64,000 nucleotides of DNA. It comes from a bacterium. GTDB taxonomy: Bacteria; Acidobacteriota; Thermoanaerobaculia; Multivoradales; J023. The translations under genes and the position numbers were made by a program. The notes beneath the pieces are model-generated. The model was not told where the DNA came from. It did no database searches and was given only the letters and a program-made list of their open reading frames with translations. The stretch is taken from contig JAAELT010000716.1 of assembly GCA_024226315.1 (NCBI GenBank), positions 1 to 64,000 on the forward strand, given 5' to 3'. Shown piece by piece: positions 1 through 8,698 of the stretch. Every line of letters begins with the position of its first letter. The first letter of the stretch is position 1.

Positions 1-2745
1 GCGGAGCTCGCCGGCGAGGACCTGGCACGCCGCTTCCGGCGCGAGCGGCAGATCCTCGCCGACCTGCGCCACCCCGACGTCGCCCGCCTGCTCGACGGCG
101 GTACCGCCGCCGACGGCCGGCCCTACCTGGTCATGGAGTACGTGGAGGGCGAGCCGATCGACCGCTACTGCGATCGGTTGCGGCTCTCCGTCGATGAGAG
201 GCTAAAGCTCTTTCGCCGCATCTGCGGCGCGGTCCACGCCGCTCACCAGAGCCTGATCGTCCACCGCGATCTGAAGCCGGCCAACATCCTGGTGACGGCA
301 GCCGGCGAGCCGAAGTTGCTCGACTTCGGCATCGCCAAGCTGCTGGGTCCCGAGCGCTACGACGCGACCGCGACCGTCCCCGGCCTGGCGCCGCTGACCC
401 TGGAGTACGCCAGCCCGGAGCAGCTCGGCCGGCAGCTGATCACCACCGCCAGCGACGTCTACTCGCTCGGCGTGCTGCTCTACGAGCTGCTCACCGGTGG
501 GCGCCCGTTCCAACTCGGCGATCAGCCGGTGGAGGCTTTCTTGCAGCAGGTGCGCGAACAGCCACCGCCGCCGCCGTCCTCGTCCCTGGTGCCGGCGGCC
601 GGCGAGCCCGCAGGCGACGCCTCGAGTCCGGAAACCGTCAGCCGGGCACGCGCCAGCCGGCCGGGCAAGCTGCGGCGGCGGCTCGCCGGCGACCTGGACA
701 ACATCGTCTTGAAAGCTCTGCGCAAGCGGCCCCGGCGGCGCTACGCCTCGGCCGACGAGCTCGCCCGCGACGTCGAGCGCCACCTGGCCGGCCGGCCGGT
801 GCAAGCCCGGCCGGACACGGTGGCCTACCGGACGGCCAAGTTCGTCCGGCGGCACCGTTGGAAAGTCGCCTTCGCGACCGCGCTGTTCACCGGACTGGTG
901 GCGCTGAGCGCGACGCTGGTGGAGCAGAACCGCCGGATTCGGCGCGAGCAGGTGCGGACGCGGGCGGCCATGGAGTTCCTTGCCGACACCTTCGAGCCCG
1001 CCGACCCGGAGGTCTACTTCTCCGATCCCGACCTCCGGCACTTGTTGCCACAGCATGCTCGCGGCGATCAGCTGAGCCTGCGCGAGGTGCTGGATCTCCG
1101 GGTCGGCAGGATCGACGAAGAGTTCACGGCCCAGCCCGAGCTGCGGGCGGAGCTGAAGGCGATGTTCGGCGAGCTCTACCGCCAGCTGGGCGAGTACGAC
1201 GCGGCGCGATCACTGCTCGACGAGGCGCTCGAGCTGCGCCGCCGGCACCTCGGTCCACGACACGCGTCAGTCGCCGACAGCCTGCGGCTGCTCGGTGATC
1301 TGCACTACGACCTCGACGAGAACGACAGAGCGGAAAGCCGTTTCCGCGAGTCCCTGGCGATCCTCGAGCGACTGGGGCGCAGCCACCTTGCCGCGGTCGA
1401 GCGCGTTCTGTCGCGACTCGCCGAAGCGCTGCGGCATCGCGGCGACCTCCGGCAGGCGGAGGAGGTCCGGCGCCGCGCCCTCGATCTGGCGCGGCGGATC
1501 CACGGCCCTGACCACGAGCGGCTGGCAGCCAACCTCTACGCCCTGGGCGACCTGCTGCGCGAGCGGACCGACCACGACCAGGCCGAAGCGCTGTTCGCCG
1601 AGGCACTGTCGATCTACCGGCGGCTGTACGACGGGGCGCATCCGCGGGTGGTGAGCCTGATCACCGCGCAAGGGCTTCTGCTGCAACAACGCGACGACTT
1701 CGCGGCGGCCGAAGAACACCTGGAGAAGGCTCTGTCGCTCACCCGCCAGGCCTTCGGCGACGAGCACCCGAAGGTCGCCGAAGCCCAGCGCACCCTGGCC
1801 GAGCTGTTGCTCCAGCTCGGCCGCTTCGCCGAGGCCGAGAAGCTGTGCCGAAACGCCCTCACGATCGATCGCGAGATCTTTCACGACGCGCACCCGCAGA
1901 CCGCGGCGAGCCTCAACCTCCTCGGGCTGCTGCGCAGGGCACAGGGCGCGCTCGACCAGGCCGAGCGAGACCTCTTAGAAGCCCTGTCGATCTGGAGCAG
2001 CGTTCACGGTGAGAACCACCCGGTGGTGGCCACGGCGCACACCAACCTGGGGGACGTGCTGCGAACGCAGGACAAGCTCGACGGCGCGGTGGAGCACCAC
2101 CTGCGAGCGCTGGAGATCTTTCGACAGGCCTACGGAGAGGAGCATCCACAGGTCGCCACGGCGCACAACAATCTCGCCGCGACGTTGAGGAGGAAGGGCG
2201 ATCCGCGTGGCGCCGCGCACCACTATCGGCAGGCGCTCGAGATCTTCGAGGATTCGCTCGGCACCAGCACCTCCCAGATCGGCGTCGTCAAGACCAACCT
2301 GGCGCGGCTGCTGAGGGATCTGGGGCAGCCGGTCGAGGCCGAGCGGTTCGCGGGCGAAGCGCTCGAGATCTTCGAGAGCCTGCTCGGCGAGGATCACCCC
2401 AACGTCGGCGTGGCCCTGGCGCACCTCGCCGGCGCGCTGCAGGACCAGAGCAAGCTCGGCGCGGCGGAGTCGGCCCTCGGCCGGGCCCTCGAGATCTACG
2501 ACGGCGCGCAACTTCCGCCTGGCGACCGCAACAGGCTGAGGGCGCAAGGCCAGCTCGGCGAGGTGCTCGCCGCGAGCGACCGCTTCGCCGAGGCCGAGGC
2601 GGTGCTGAGCCAGGCCTACGACACCAGCCTGGAGGCCCACGGCCCGGCCGACCGCTCGACGGTCAAGGCCCGCCAGCGCCTGGCCGAGCTGTACCGCGCC
2701 TGGAACCGTCCCGAGCTTCTCGCCCAGCTCCCGCCCGAGCCCTGA
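1..2745 (+). CDS. Ser/Thr protein kinase with C-terminal TPR array (5' end missing)
   Basis: The reading frame is open from base 1, so the gene starts upstream of the window; the visible part begins inside the kinase N-lobe (the segment ending LVMEYVEGEP). Kinase motifs follow in order: HRDLKPANIL catalytic loop, DFGIAK, and SPEQ in the APE position. A Lys/Arg-flanked hydrophobic segment (around bases 860-930) is probably a single membrane helix. The rest, about 550 residues, is a run of about 42-residue TPR units with repeated A-L-x-I and HP/HA-x-V/T elements. Known role of the family: membrane-anchored Hanks-type kinases with an extracytoplasmic or scaffold TPR part; targets are unknown. 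The gene ends 111 bases before the next one. The kinase call is secure; no specific function can be given. Confidence 0.93.
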   Translation, partial: AELAGEDLARRFRRERQILADLRHPDVARLLDGGTAADGRPYLVMEYVEGEPIDRYCDRLRLSVDERLKLFRRICGAVHAAHQSLIVHRDLKPANILVTAAGEPKLLDFGIAKLLGPERYDATATVPGLAPLTLEYASPEQLGRQLITTASDVYSLGVLLYELLTGGRPFQLGDQPVEAFLQQVREQPPPPPSSSLVPAAGEPAGDASSPETVSRARASRPGKLRRRLAGDLDNIVLKALRKRPRRRYASADELARDVERHLAGRPVQARPDTVAYRTAKFVRRHRWKVAFATALFTGLVALSATLVEQNRRIRREQVRTRAAMEFLADTFEPADPEVYFSDPDLRHLLPQHARGDQLSLREVLDLRVGRIDEEFTAQPELRAELKAMFGELYRQLGEYDAARSLLDEALELRRRHLGPRHASVADSLRLLGDLHYDLDENDRAESRFRESLAILERLGRSHLAAVERVLSRLAEALRHRGDLRQAEEVRRRALDLARRIHGPDHERLAANLYALGDLLRERTDHDQAEALFAEALSIYRRLYDGAHPRVVSLITAQGLLLQQRDDFAAAEEHLEKALSLTRQAFGDEHPKVAEAQRTLAELLLQLGRFAEAEKLCRNALTIDREIFHDAHPQTAASLNLLGLLRRAQGALDQAERDLLEALSIWSSVHGENHPVVATAHTNLGDVLRTQDKLDGAVEHHLRALEIFRQAYGEEHPQVATAHNNLAATLRRKGDPRGAAHHYRQALEIFEDSLGTSTSQIGVVKTNLARLLRDLGQPVEAERFAGEALEIFESLLGEDHPNVGVALAHLAGALQDQSKLGAAESALGRALEIYDGAQLPPGDRNRLRAQGQLGEVLAASDRFAEAEAVLSQAYDTSLEAHGPADRSTVKARQRLAELYRAWNRPELLAQLPPEP

Positions 2746-2856
2746 TCCTTTCTTTCTGGCGCCCTGACAAGTCACGGCCCCCGATCTCGTTCACTCAAGT
2801 AGAGGCGGCCGTGCCCGCCGGACAGGTGAACGATCCTCTACTGAAAGGAGCCGAAG

Positions 2857-3348
2857 ATGAAGACCTGCCTGACCCTTCTCGTACTCGTACTTGCCGTGCC
2901 GGTGGCCGGCGCGGAGGAAGCCATGCCGGTGGCCGGCGTGGAAGAAGTCGTCCTCGAGCCGCCGTCGAAGGCGGCCGACGAGTGCTCGCCCTTGCTCCCC
3001 GCGGTGGCCGAAGGGCTCGCTCCTCTGCTGTTCGAGTTTGCCGAGCCGACCGTACCGGCCGCCACCAATTGCACGATTTCGGTCGATTGCGACGATTGCG
3101 GACTGGTGCCGGTCACCTGCAGCGGCCCCACCGGTACGTGTTTCTCCGGCGGCTCCGGATGCAACGAATGGGTGCAGTGCGGAGGCAACCCCAAGGACTA
3201 CTGCGAACCGCCTTCCGGCGGCGGCGGCGACCCCGTGCCGGAGTGTCCAAAACAAGGCAAGTCGTGCTCGCAGCATTCCGATTGCAGAGTCGGTGGCGGT
3301 GAGTGCAACTTCTGCAGGTGCTTCAGCGGCACCTGCGGCTGCCCGTAA
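2857..3348 (+). CDS. small secreted cysteine-rich protein
   Basis: A 163-residue protein preceded by a good ribosome site (gaaaggag). The first ~20 residues (MKTCLTLLVLVLAVPVAGAE) form a signal peptide. A short tandem duplication follows at once (PVAGAEEA then PVAGVEEV). The mature part has about 17 cysteines: one near the start, eight in a central block and eight in the last 35 residues, separated by a Gly-rich linker. The Cys spacing suggests a disulfide-stabilised exported protein. I do not recognise the family. It sits between the kinase gene and a region of no clear genes, and codon use matches the neighbours. Confidence 0.75.
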   Translation: MKTCLTLLVLVLAVPVAGAEEAMPVAGVEEVVLEPPSKAADECSPLLPAVAEGLAPLLFEFAEPTVPAATNCTISVDCDDCGLVPVTCSGPTGTCFSGGSGCNEWVQCGGNPKDYCEPPSGGGGDPVPECPKQGKSCSQHSDCRVGGGECNFCRCFSGTCGCP

Positions 3349-3354
3349 GCCGCA

Positions 3355-3655
3355 AATGCATCGTGGCCGGCCCACCACCCAGGTGACCATCCGGGCCACC
3401 TGGTCCGGCGAGGGCTGCGGCTCGTCACGCTCACCCACCAGCAGACCTATACGCTCGGGTTCGGCAAGTACCACTTCGAAGCCTGGGGCGACGGCGTTCC
3501 AGGCGACCGCCGCCTGCTCGACCAGCTTGGAGCCGCCAAAATCCGGGTCCACGGCCGCCAGACGAGGGGCGATCTCGGCGAGCAGCTCGGTGCGGCCGAG
3601 GGCGTCATAGGCATCGTACAGCACCCGCAGGGTCCGCAGATCCTCCGAGCTGGTT
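3355..3655 (-). pseudogene. possible remnant of a TPR-type protein tail
   Basis: On the minus strand a ~100-residue stretch reads like real protein: a TPR-like segment with LRTLRVLYDAYDALGRTELL and then LAAVDPDFGG, followed by a segment with VLAEPERIGLLVGERDEPQ. It has no plausible start, and the frame runs on into low-complexity sequence opposite the Cys-rich gene. It could be the decayed end of a TPR protein or a chance open frame in GC-rich DNA. Confidence 0.3.
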
Positions 3656-3747
3656 CTACGACCCGGCGACCGGCAGGTCGCCTCGGCCGGAACCGGGAGA
3701 GCCCAAAGCCACTCAGGGCATTCCCCACCCCCGAGGGCGGTCCGCTG

Positions 3748-3756
3748 TGTTATAAT
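3748..3756 (+). promoter_or_regulatory. extended -10 promoter of the TonB receptor gene
   Basis: TGtTATAAT is a perfect extended -10 box in otherwise GC-rich DNA. No good -35 is visible, as is usual for extended -10 promoters. Transcription would start near 3763, leaving a leader of about 130 nt. Confidence 0.6.
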
Positions 3757-3894
3757 GCGACCATAAATCGTTTCCTTGGGTCTGTGCTTGTCCGGAGGAG
3801 GGACCGTGCTTCTCTCGTCCGGTCGAGCCGAGTGCGATGTCGCTGGATATCGCCGAGGCAAGAGTTGATTCGACCAACCAAAGAGGAGAAGCCC

Positions 3895-6882
3895 ATGAGT
3901 GGAAGCAGTGTTCTCTGTCGTCTCGCATTGATCGCCTTCGCGGTCTTTCTGAGCTGGTCGATGCCATATGCGGCCCTGGCTCAGGAAGACGACTCCGACA
4001 CCCAGGACGAAGAGCAGCAGGGAGAAGAGCAGCAAGGAGAAGAGCAGCAAGGAGAAGACGAGGAGGTCCCGACCGTCTCTGACCAGATCATCGTCACCGG
4101 CTCGCGCATCCTCAGCAGCCCGTTGACCGAGCGCGCGCCGTTGGTCGAGCTCACCGCGTCCGACCTCCAGCGCTCCGGCCTGACCAATCTGGGCAAAAAG
4201 CTGCAGCAGCTGCCCTCGATGGGCACGGCGATCAACTCGAGCGACAACGTGCCGGGCAACTCGGGCTTCCCGCAGGACGGCAACGGCATCGGCGCCGGCG
4301 CCGTGCAGATCTCACTGCGCAACCTGGGAGCCAAGCGCACCCTGGTTCTGGTGGACGGCAAGCGTTGGATCGCGGGGGCGTCGGCTTCCGGCGTGCCCAT
4401 CTCGGTCGACCTGAACACCCTGCCCGCCGCGGCGATCGAGCGTATCGAGGTGCTGCAGGACGGCGCCTCGGCGGTCTACGGCTCGGACGCCATCGGCGGC
4501 GTGGTCAACATCATCACCAAGAAGGACTTCAAGGGCATGCACGTGGCGTTCCAGAGCGGCGAGTTCGCCAGCGAGGGTGACGGCCAGGCGACGGAGGTCT
4601 CCGGCGTCTGGGGTAGCGGCGGAGACGGCACCAGCCTCGTGATCAGCGGCAGCTACTACAACGAGGGGGGCGTGACCACCACGGACCGCGCGCAGTCGGC
4701 TTTCCCGAACCCGTTCGCCACCAGTTGCGACGTGCCCGGTACGCTGTGCTCATCGTTCACCCCGCAGGGCCGTTTCATCTTCGGCCCCAACTTCGACTTC
4801 GCCAGCATCACCCTCAATGACGGCGTGCTGAACGACGGCGGCGCCAACAAACCGGTGTTCGACCCCAACAACCCGGGCAGCGGCGATTTCCACGGCTTCA
4901 CCAGCCTCGACCGCTTCAATTACAACGGCCAGGACTTCAACTATCTGCGGACGCCCAACGAGCGGGTCAATCTCTTCGCCAACCTGGTCCACGAGCTGAC
5001 CGAGAACTCGAGCTTCACACTCAAGGGCGCCTACACCAACCGCCAATCCGACACCCGCGCGGCGCCGGAGCCGCTGTGCCTGGGCAATGGCTGCGGCAAC
5101 CGGATCGCGGAAAACATCTTCATTCACCGCGACCAGCCGTTCAACCCGTTCGGCATCGATCTCTCGGTGGCCAACGGCAACCTGGAGTTCTTCGGCCGCC
5201 GGCCGCTCGAGTCGGGGCCGCGCGTTTTCGTCCAGGACGTCAACAGCTACCTGGGCACCGCCGGTTTCGAGGGCTGGTTTACCGGCGGGGACAAGAACTA
5301 CTTCTGGGACGTCTCCGCCACCTATGGCGACAACCGCGCCTTCCAGCAGAAGTTCGGCTCGCACAACATCGCCAAGCTCCAGGTGGCACTGGGCGACCCC
5401 GCGGTGTGCGCGGCGACGCCCAACTGCGTACCGTTCAACCTCTTCGGCGGCCAGGGGCCGGACGGCACCGGCTCGATCACTCAGGAGATGCTCAACTTCG
5501 TGGGCTACACGCAGCGTGATTTCAGCGAGCAGACGCTGTTCGACGCCGTCGCCAACATCACCGGCGATCTGTTCGAGACCTCGCGCGGCATGATCTCCTT
5601 TGCCGCCGGCGCCGAGTACCGCGAGCAGGAGGGCTCGTTCCAGCCCGATCCGATCGCGGCGCGCGGCGAGACGGCGGGCATTCCCTCGGCCCCGACCGCC
5701 GGCGGCTTCGACGTCACGGAGCTCTACGTCGAGCTGAACGTCCCGCTCCTGTTCGACGGCGGCATCGACTACCTCGAGCTCAACGGCGCCGCCCGCTATT
5801 CCGATTACAGCACCTTCGGCGGTGAGGGCACCTACAAGCTCGGCGTGCTGCTGCGTCCCATCAAGCAGCTGTCGCTGCGCGGCTCCTTCTCCACCGGTCT
5901 GCGCGCGCCGGGGATCGGCGAGCTCTTCGGCGGCGCCGCGCGCGAGGACTTCACGTTTCTCGATCCCTGCGCGGACGTCCTGGGCGTGATCGGCTCGGCC
6001 AACGGCGGCCGCGACACGCCGCAGCCGCCGAACATCATCGCCAACTGCGCCGCCCTCGGCGTGCCGGTCACCTTCGCGCAGCGCAACCCGCAGATCTCCG
6101 CCGTCTCGGCCGGTAACACGCAGCTGATTCCGGAGACCTCGGACAACCTCTCCCTCGGCTTCGTGTACAGCCCGCGGAGGAGCGGCGGCGGCGGCTGGAC
6201 GGCGTCGGTGGACTTCTACGACATCACCATCGACGACGCCATCCAGGGGCGCGACCCCGGTGACGTGGTCACCGCCTGCGTCGACACCCTCGACCCGTTC
6301 TTCTGCGACTCCGTCGAGCGCGCCAGCAGCGGCCTGATCAACCTGGTCGACAACCAGCTGCAGAACATCGGCAGCGTCGAGGCCTCGGGCGCCGACTTCG
6401 TCTTCAAGTGGCGGAGCGAGACCGATAGGGCCGGTGTGTTCGACCTCGCCTTCAGCGCCACCTACCTGGACGAGTACGTCGAGCTCACCGCCAACCCGGA
6501 CGGGTCGCTGACCAGCACCGACCGCACCGGAACCATCACCAACGAGACCTTCCAGCGGGCGTTCCCGGAGTGGAAAATGCTGACCACCCTGGATTGGACG
6601 CGCGACCGCCTCGGCGGCAACCTGGCGGTGCGCTGGGTCGACGACATGGTGCAGACGTCCATGGAAACCCTGGACTCGCGCTTTTTCACCGACGTCCAGC
6701 TCAGCTACCAGCCGCCGGTCCCCGGCGATTCGCTGCGCTTCGTCGTCGGCGTCAACAACATTTTCGACCAAGACCCGGCGGTCTGTGACTCGTGCGGCGT
6801 GATCAGCATGGCACCCAGCGTGCACGATCTGCCGGGAACGGTGGTGTTCTTGCGGCTCGAGTGGGCCATGATCCGCAACTAG
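3895..6882 (+). CDS. TonB-dependent outer membrane receptor
   Basis: The start was set at 3895 because aaagaggag lies just upstream and the product then begins with a signal peptide (SSVLCRLALIAFAVFLSW ... ALAQ). That gives 995 residues. After the signal comes an acidic spacer with three copies of EEQQG, then a TonB-box/plug start (DQIIVTGSRI), the plug signature IERIEVLQDGASAVYGSDAIGG, here split as ERIEVLQDG and SAVYGSDAIGGVVNI, and a long beta-barrel. The size and plug resemble the OMF-type receptors that take up large or complexed nutrients; the ligand is unknown. A two-component system lies directly downstream and may respond to the same signal. The final residues (WAMIRN) lack the usual terminal Phe. 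Confidence 0.92.
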   Translation: MSGSSVLCRLALIAFAVFLSWSMPYAALAQEDDSDTQDEEQQGEEQQGEEQQGEDEEVPTVSDQIIVTGSRILSSPLTERAPLVELTASDLQRSGLTNLGKKLQQLPSMGTAINSSDNVPGNSGFPQDGNGIGAGAVQISLRNLGAKRTLVLVDGKRWIAGASASGVPISVDLNTLPAAAIERIEVLQDGASAVYGSDAIGGVVNIITKKDFKGMHVAFQSGEFASEGDGQATEVSGVWGSGGDGTSLVISGSYYNEGGVTTTDRAQSAFPNPFATSCDVPGTLCSSFTPQGRFIFGPNFDFASITLNDGVLNDGGANKPVFDPNNPGSGDFHGFTSLDRFNYNGQDFNYLRTPNERVNLFANLVHELTENSSFTLKGAYTNRQSDTRAAPEPLCLGNGCGNRIAENIFIHRDQPFNPFGIDLSVANGNLEFFGRRPLESGPRVFVQDVNSYLGTAGFEGWFTGGDKNYFWDVSATYGDNRAFQQKFGSHNIAKLQVALGDPAVCAATPNCVPFNLFGGQGPDGTGSITQEMLNFVGYTQRDFSEQTLFDAVANITGDLFETSRGMISFAAGAEYREQEGSFQPDPIAARGETAGIPSAPTAGGFDVTELYVELNVPLLFDGGIDYLELNGAARYSDYSTFGGEGTYKLGVLLRPIKQLSLRGSFSTGLRAPGIGELFGGAAREDFTFLDPCADVLGVIGSANGGRDTPQPPNIIANCAALGVPVTFAQRNPQISAVSAGNTQLIPETSDNLSLGFVYSPRRSGGGGWTASVDFYDITIDDAIQGRDPGDVVTACVDTLDPFFCDSVERASSGLINLVDNQLQNIGSVEASGADFVFKWRSETDRAGVFDLAFSATYLDEYVELTANPDGSLTSTDRTGTITNETFQRAFPEWKMLTTLDWTRDRLGGNLAVRWVDDMVQTSMETLDSRFFTDVQLSYQPPVPGDSLRFVVGVNNIFDQDPAVCDSCGVISMAPSVHDLPGTVVFLRLEWAMIRN

Positions 6883-6888
6883 CGCCCC

Positions 6889-6918
6889 GGGAAGTCGAGC
6901 TCAAGAGCTCGACTTCCT
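6889..6918 (+). terminator. stem-loop after TonB receptor gene 1
   Basis: A perfect 13-bp stem, GGAAGTCGAGCTC pairing with GAGCTCGACTTCC, starts 7 nt after the stop codon. There is no T-run, so it may act as a mRNA 3'-end stabiliser or attenuator rather than a classical terminator. Confidence 0.6.
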
Positions 6919-6935
6919 GGCCCAACCCCACCGAT

Positions 6936-6977
6936 CTCTAGGAGACTGTCCTCGTATACTCGGACAGCCTCCTAGAG
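6936..6977 (+). repeat. hairpin repeat copy 1 (CTAGGAG...CTGTCC element)
   Basis: Sixteen-base arms (CTCTAGGAGACTGTCC and GGACAGCCTCCTAGAG, one G-U pair) enclose a 10-nt loop. The right arm ends at the GAGAGG ribosome site of the histidine kinase gene. A related copy lies at 41201-41236 on the other strand, also just beyond a TonB receptor gene. Confidence 0.7.
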
Positions 6978-6986
6978 AGGCTAGCC

Positions 6987-7988
6987 ATGAACGAGCGACG
7001 CTACAGATCCCTCTCCACCCGCGGGCCGGTCATCCTGTTCGTGATCGTGCTGGTCCTGATCGTCACCCTGACGGTGCTCTGGCACGTGGCGCTGGTCCAG
7101 GACTACCAGAAGCTCAAGGCCCTGGCGGCTCAGGACTCGGCATTCCACTGGACCTTCATCGCCCTGGGCAGCGTGCTCTTCCTGGCGATCATCGTGTTGG
7201 CGAGCATCCTCGGCTCGCAGCTCATCGGCCACATCCGCTGGAGCCAGCGGCAGTCGAATTTCGTCGCTTCGGTCTCGCACGAGCTCAATTCGCCGCTGTC
7301 GGCGATCAAGCTGTTCGCGCAGACCTTGCGCAGACGCGACCTGGCCACCGAGGATCGGCTCGATTTCGTCGAGAAGATCCTGTTCGACGTCGAGCGGTTG
7401 CAGCGCCTGATCTCCAACATCCTGCGCGCCGCCGAGGTCGACAACCGCGGCGACGAGCTGCACGTGGTGGTCCAGAGCGTGGAGCTCACCAGCTATCTGC
7501 GCGAGTACATCCGTGACGCCACCGCGCTCAACGAGGAGAGCAACCTCCGGCTGGCGCTCTCGGGCGGCGGCGAGCTGCCGGTCAAGCTCGACCGCATGAT
7601 GTTCCGCCAGGTGCTCGACAACCTGATCGACAATGCCATCCGCTACCGGGGGCCCGAGGCTCCCGAGGTCGAGATGCGCCTGGCGCGCGTCGACGGCTGG
7701 GCCGAGCTGCGGGTCGTCGACCGGGGGATCGGTGTGTCGGCCACCGAGCTGCCACATCTGTTCGACCGCTTCTACCGCAGCGACAAGTCGGCACCCGTGC
7801 GTCAGCGCAAGGGCACCGGCATCGGCCTGTTCGTCGTGCGCTCGATCGTCGAGGCGCACGGCGGCAAGGTGAGGGCATTCAGCGACGGGCTCGGCCGGGG
7901 AACGACGATCTCTATTCGCCTGCCTTCCCCGCTGGTGCGGGCAGAAGTCGTCGACGCGGCCGAGCTGCCGCTGACGGTGAAGACTTGA
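6987..7988 (+). CDS. sensor histidine kinase
   Basis: A 333-residue sensor kinase. Two membrane helices (about residues 14-36 and 55-77) enclose a very short external loop of ~18 residues, so sensing is probably within or close to the membrane. There is no PAS or HAMP domain. The HisKA box is SVSHELNSPLSAIK with His98 as the phosphorylation site; the ATPase domain has QVLDNLIDNAIRY (N box), DRGIGV (G1) and GTGIGLFVV (G2). The gene is followed 10 nt later by its response regulator. Together they probably regulate the flanking TonB receptor or the ABC permease, but no target is demonstrated. Confidence 0.93.
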   Translation: MNERRYRSLSTRGPVILFVIVLVLIVTLTVLWHVALVQDYQKLKALAAQDSAFHWTFIALGSVLFLAIIVLASILGSQLIGHIRWSQRQSNFVASVSHELNSPLSAIKLFAQTLRRRDLATEDRLDFVEKILFDVERLQRLISNILRAAEVDNRGDELHVVVQSVELTSYLREYIRDATALNEESNLRLALSGGGELPVKLDRMMFRQVLDNLIDNAIRYRGPEAPEVEMRLARVDGWAELRVVDRGIGVSATELPHLFDRFYRSDKSAPVRQRKGTGIGLFVVRSIVEAHGGKVRAFSDGLGRGTTISIRLPSPLVRAEVVDAAELPLTVKT

Positions 7989-8000
7989 CGGTGAAGACTT
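7973..8000 (+). repeat. 14-bp tandem duplication at the kinase/regulator junction
   Basis: GACGGTGAAGACTT occurs twice in immediate succession. The first copy runs into the kinase stop codon and the second runs into the TTG start of the response regulator. Confidence 0.9.
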
Positions 8001-8697
8001 GAGCCGCATCCTGCTGGTCGAGGACGAGGACCACCTGGCGCAGGGCCTGGCGTACAACCTGCGCAACTCGGGCTACGACGTCGAGATCGCCAGCACCGGC
8101 GAGGCCGCTCTCGAGGTGTTGGAGCGGCAGACCTTCGATCTCATCCTGCTCGACGTCATGCTGCCCGGAATCAGCGGCCTCGAGGTCGCCGAGACGTTGC
8201 GCAAGACCGGCCATACCGAGCCGATCGTGATCGTCAGCGCCAAGGACCGCACCGCCGACGCAGTCGCCGGGCTCGACGCCGGTGCCGACGACTACGTCAC
8301 CAAGCCCTTCGACCTCGATGAAGTGCTGGCGCGCGTGCGCGGAGCGCTCCGGCGCCAGGTCTGGGGCCGGACATTCCCCAACTCCCACGCGCCGGAGACC
8401 CTGGAGTTCGGCCGCTGGCAGATCGACTTCCAGACCTTTCTCGCCACCGCCCCGGACGGCGAAGAGCTGCGGCTGTCGCCGAAGGAGCTCGGCATCCTGC
8501 GCCTGTTCGCCACCCGGCCCGGCGAAGTCGTCTCGCGAGAGACCTTCCTGGAAGAGGTCTGGGGCCTGCCCGGGTCGCTCGAGACCCGGACCGTCGACAA
8601 CTTCATCCGCAAGCTGCGCCGGGCCCTCGAGGAGCACCCCTCCCGCCCGCGTCACATCACCTCGGTGCGCGGCGCCGGGTACCGTTTCGTACCCTGA
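7999..8697 (+). CDS. OmpR/PhoB-type response regulator
   Basis: A 232-residue protein. The receiver domain has the acidic pair ED (residues 8-9), phospho-acceptor Asp52 in LILLDVMLPG and Lys102 in DDYVTKPF. The C-terminal winged helix (about residues 130-232) contains LRLSPKELGILRLFATRPGE and the recognition segment RTVDNFIRKLRRALE. TTG is the only usable start, because the reading frame opens inside the 14-bp duplication and the conserved SRILLVEDE follows at once. It is paired with the histidine kinase immediately upstream. Its stop is one base from the convergent permease stop. Confidence 0.94.
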   Translation: MSRILLVEDEDHLAQGLAYNLRNSGYDVEIASTGEAALEVLERQTFDLILLDVMLPGISGLEVAETLRKTGHTEPIVIVSAKDRTADAVAGLDAGADDYVTKPFDLDEVLARVRGALRRQVWGRTFPNSHAPETLEFGRWQIDFQTFLATAPDGEELRLSPKELGILRLFATRPGEVVSRETFLEEVWGLPGSLETRTVDNFIRKLRRALEEHPSRPRHITSVRGAGYRFVP

Positions 8698-8698
8698 G

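Larger units (their letters stand above)
3349..3894. other. intergenic region before TonB receptor gene
   Basis: 546 bases without a convincing intact gene. It holds the minus-strand remnant described separately, an extended -10 promoter, and a ~130-nt leader that ends in a strong ribosome site (aaagaggag) before the receptor start. Confidence 0.6.

Noticed and set aside
2791..4050. long minus-strand frame across the Cys-rich gene and receptor start
   Set aside because: Most of it is low-complexity antisense sequence; only the short TPR-like part (3355-3655) was kept as a possible remnant.
4750..6825. 691-codon open frame antisense to the first TonB receptor
   Set aside because: Val/Ala/Glu/Arg-rich translation without domain logic; it is a shadow of GC-rich coding DNA, while the plus strand has signal peptide, plug and barrel motifs.
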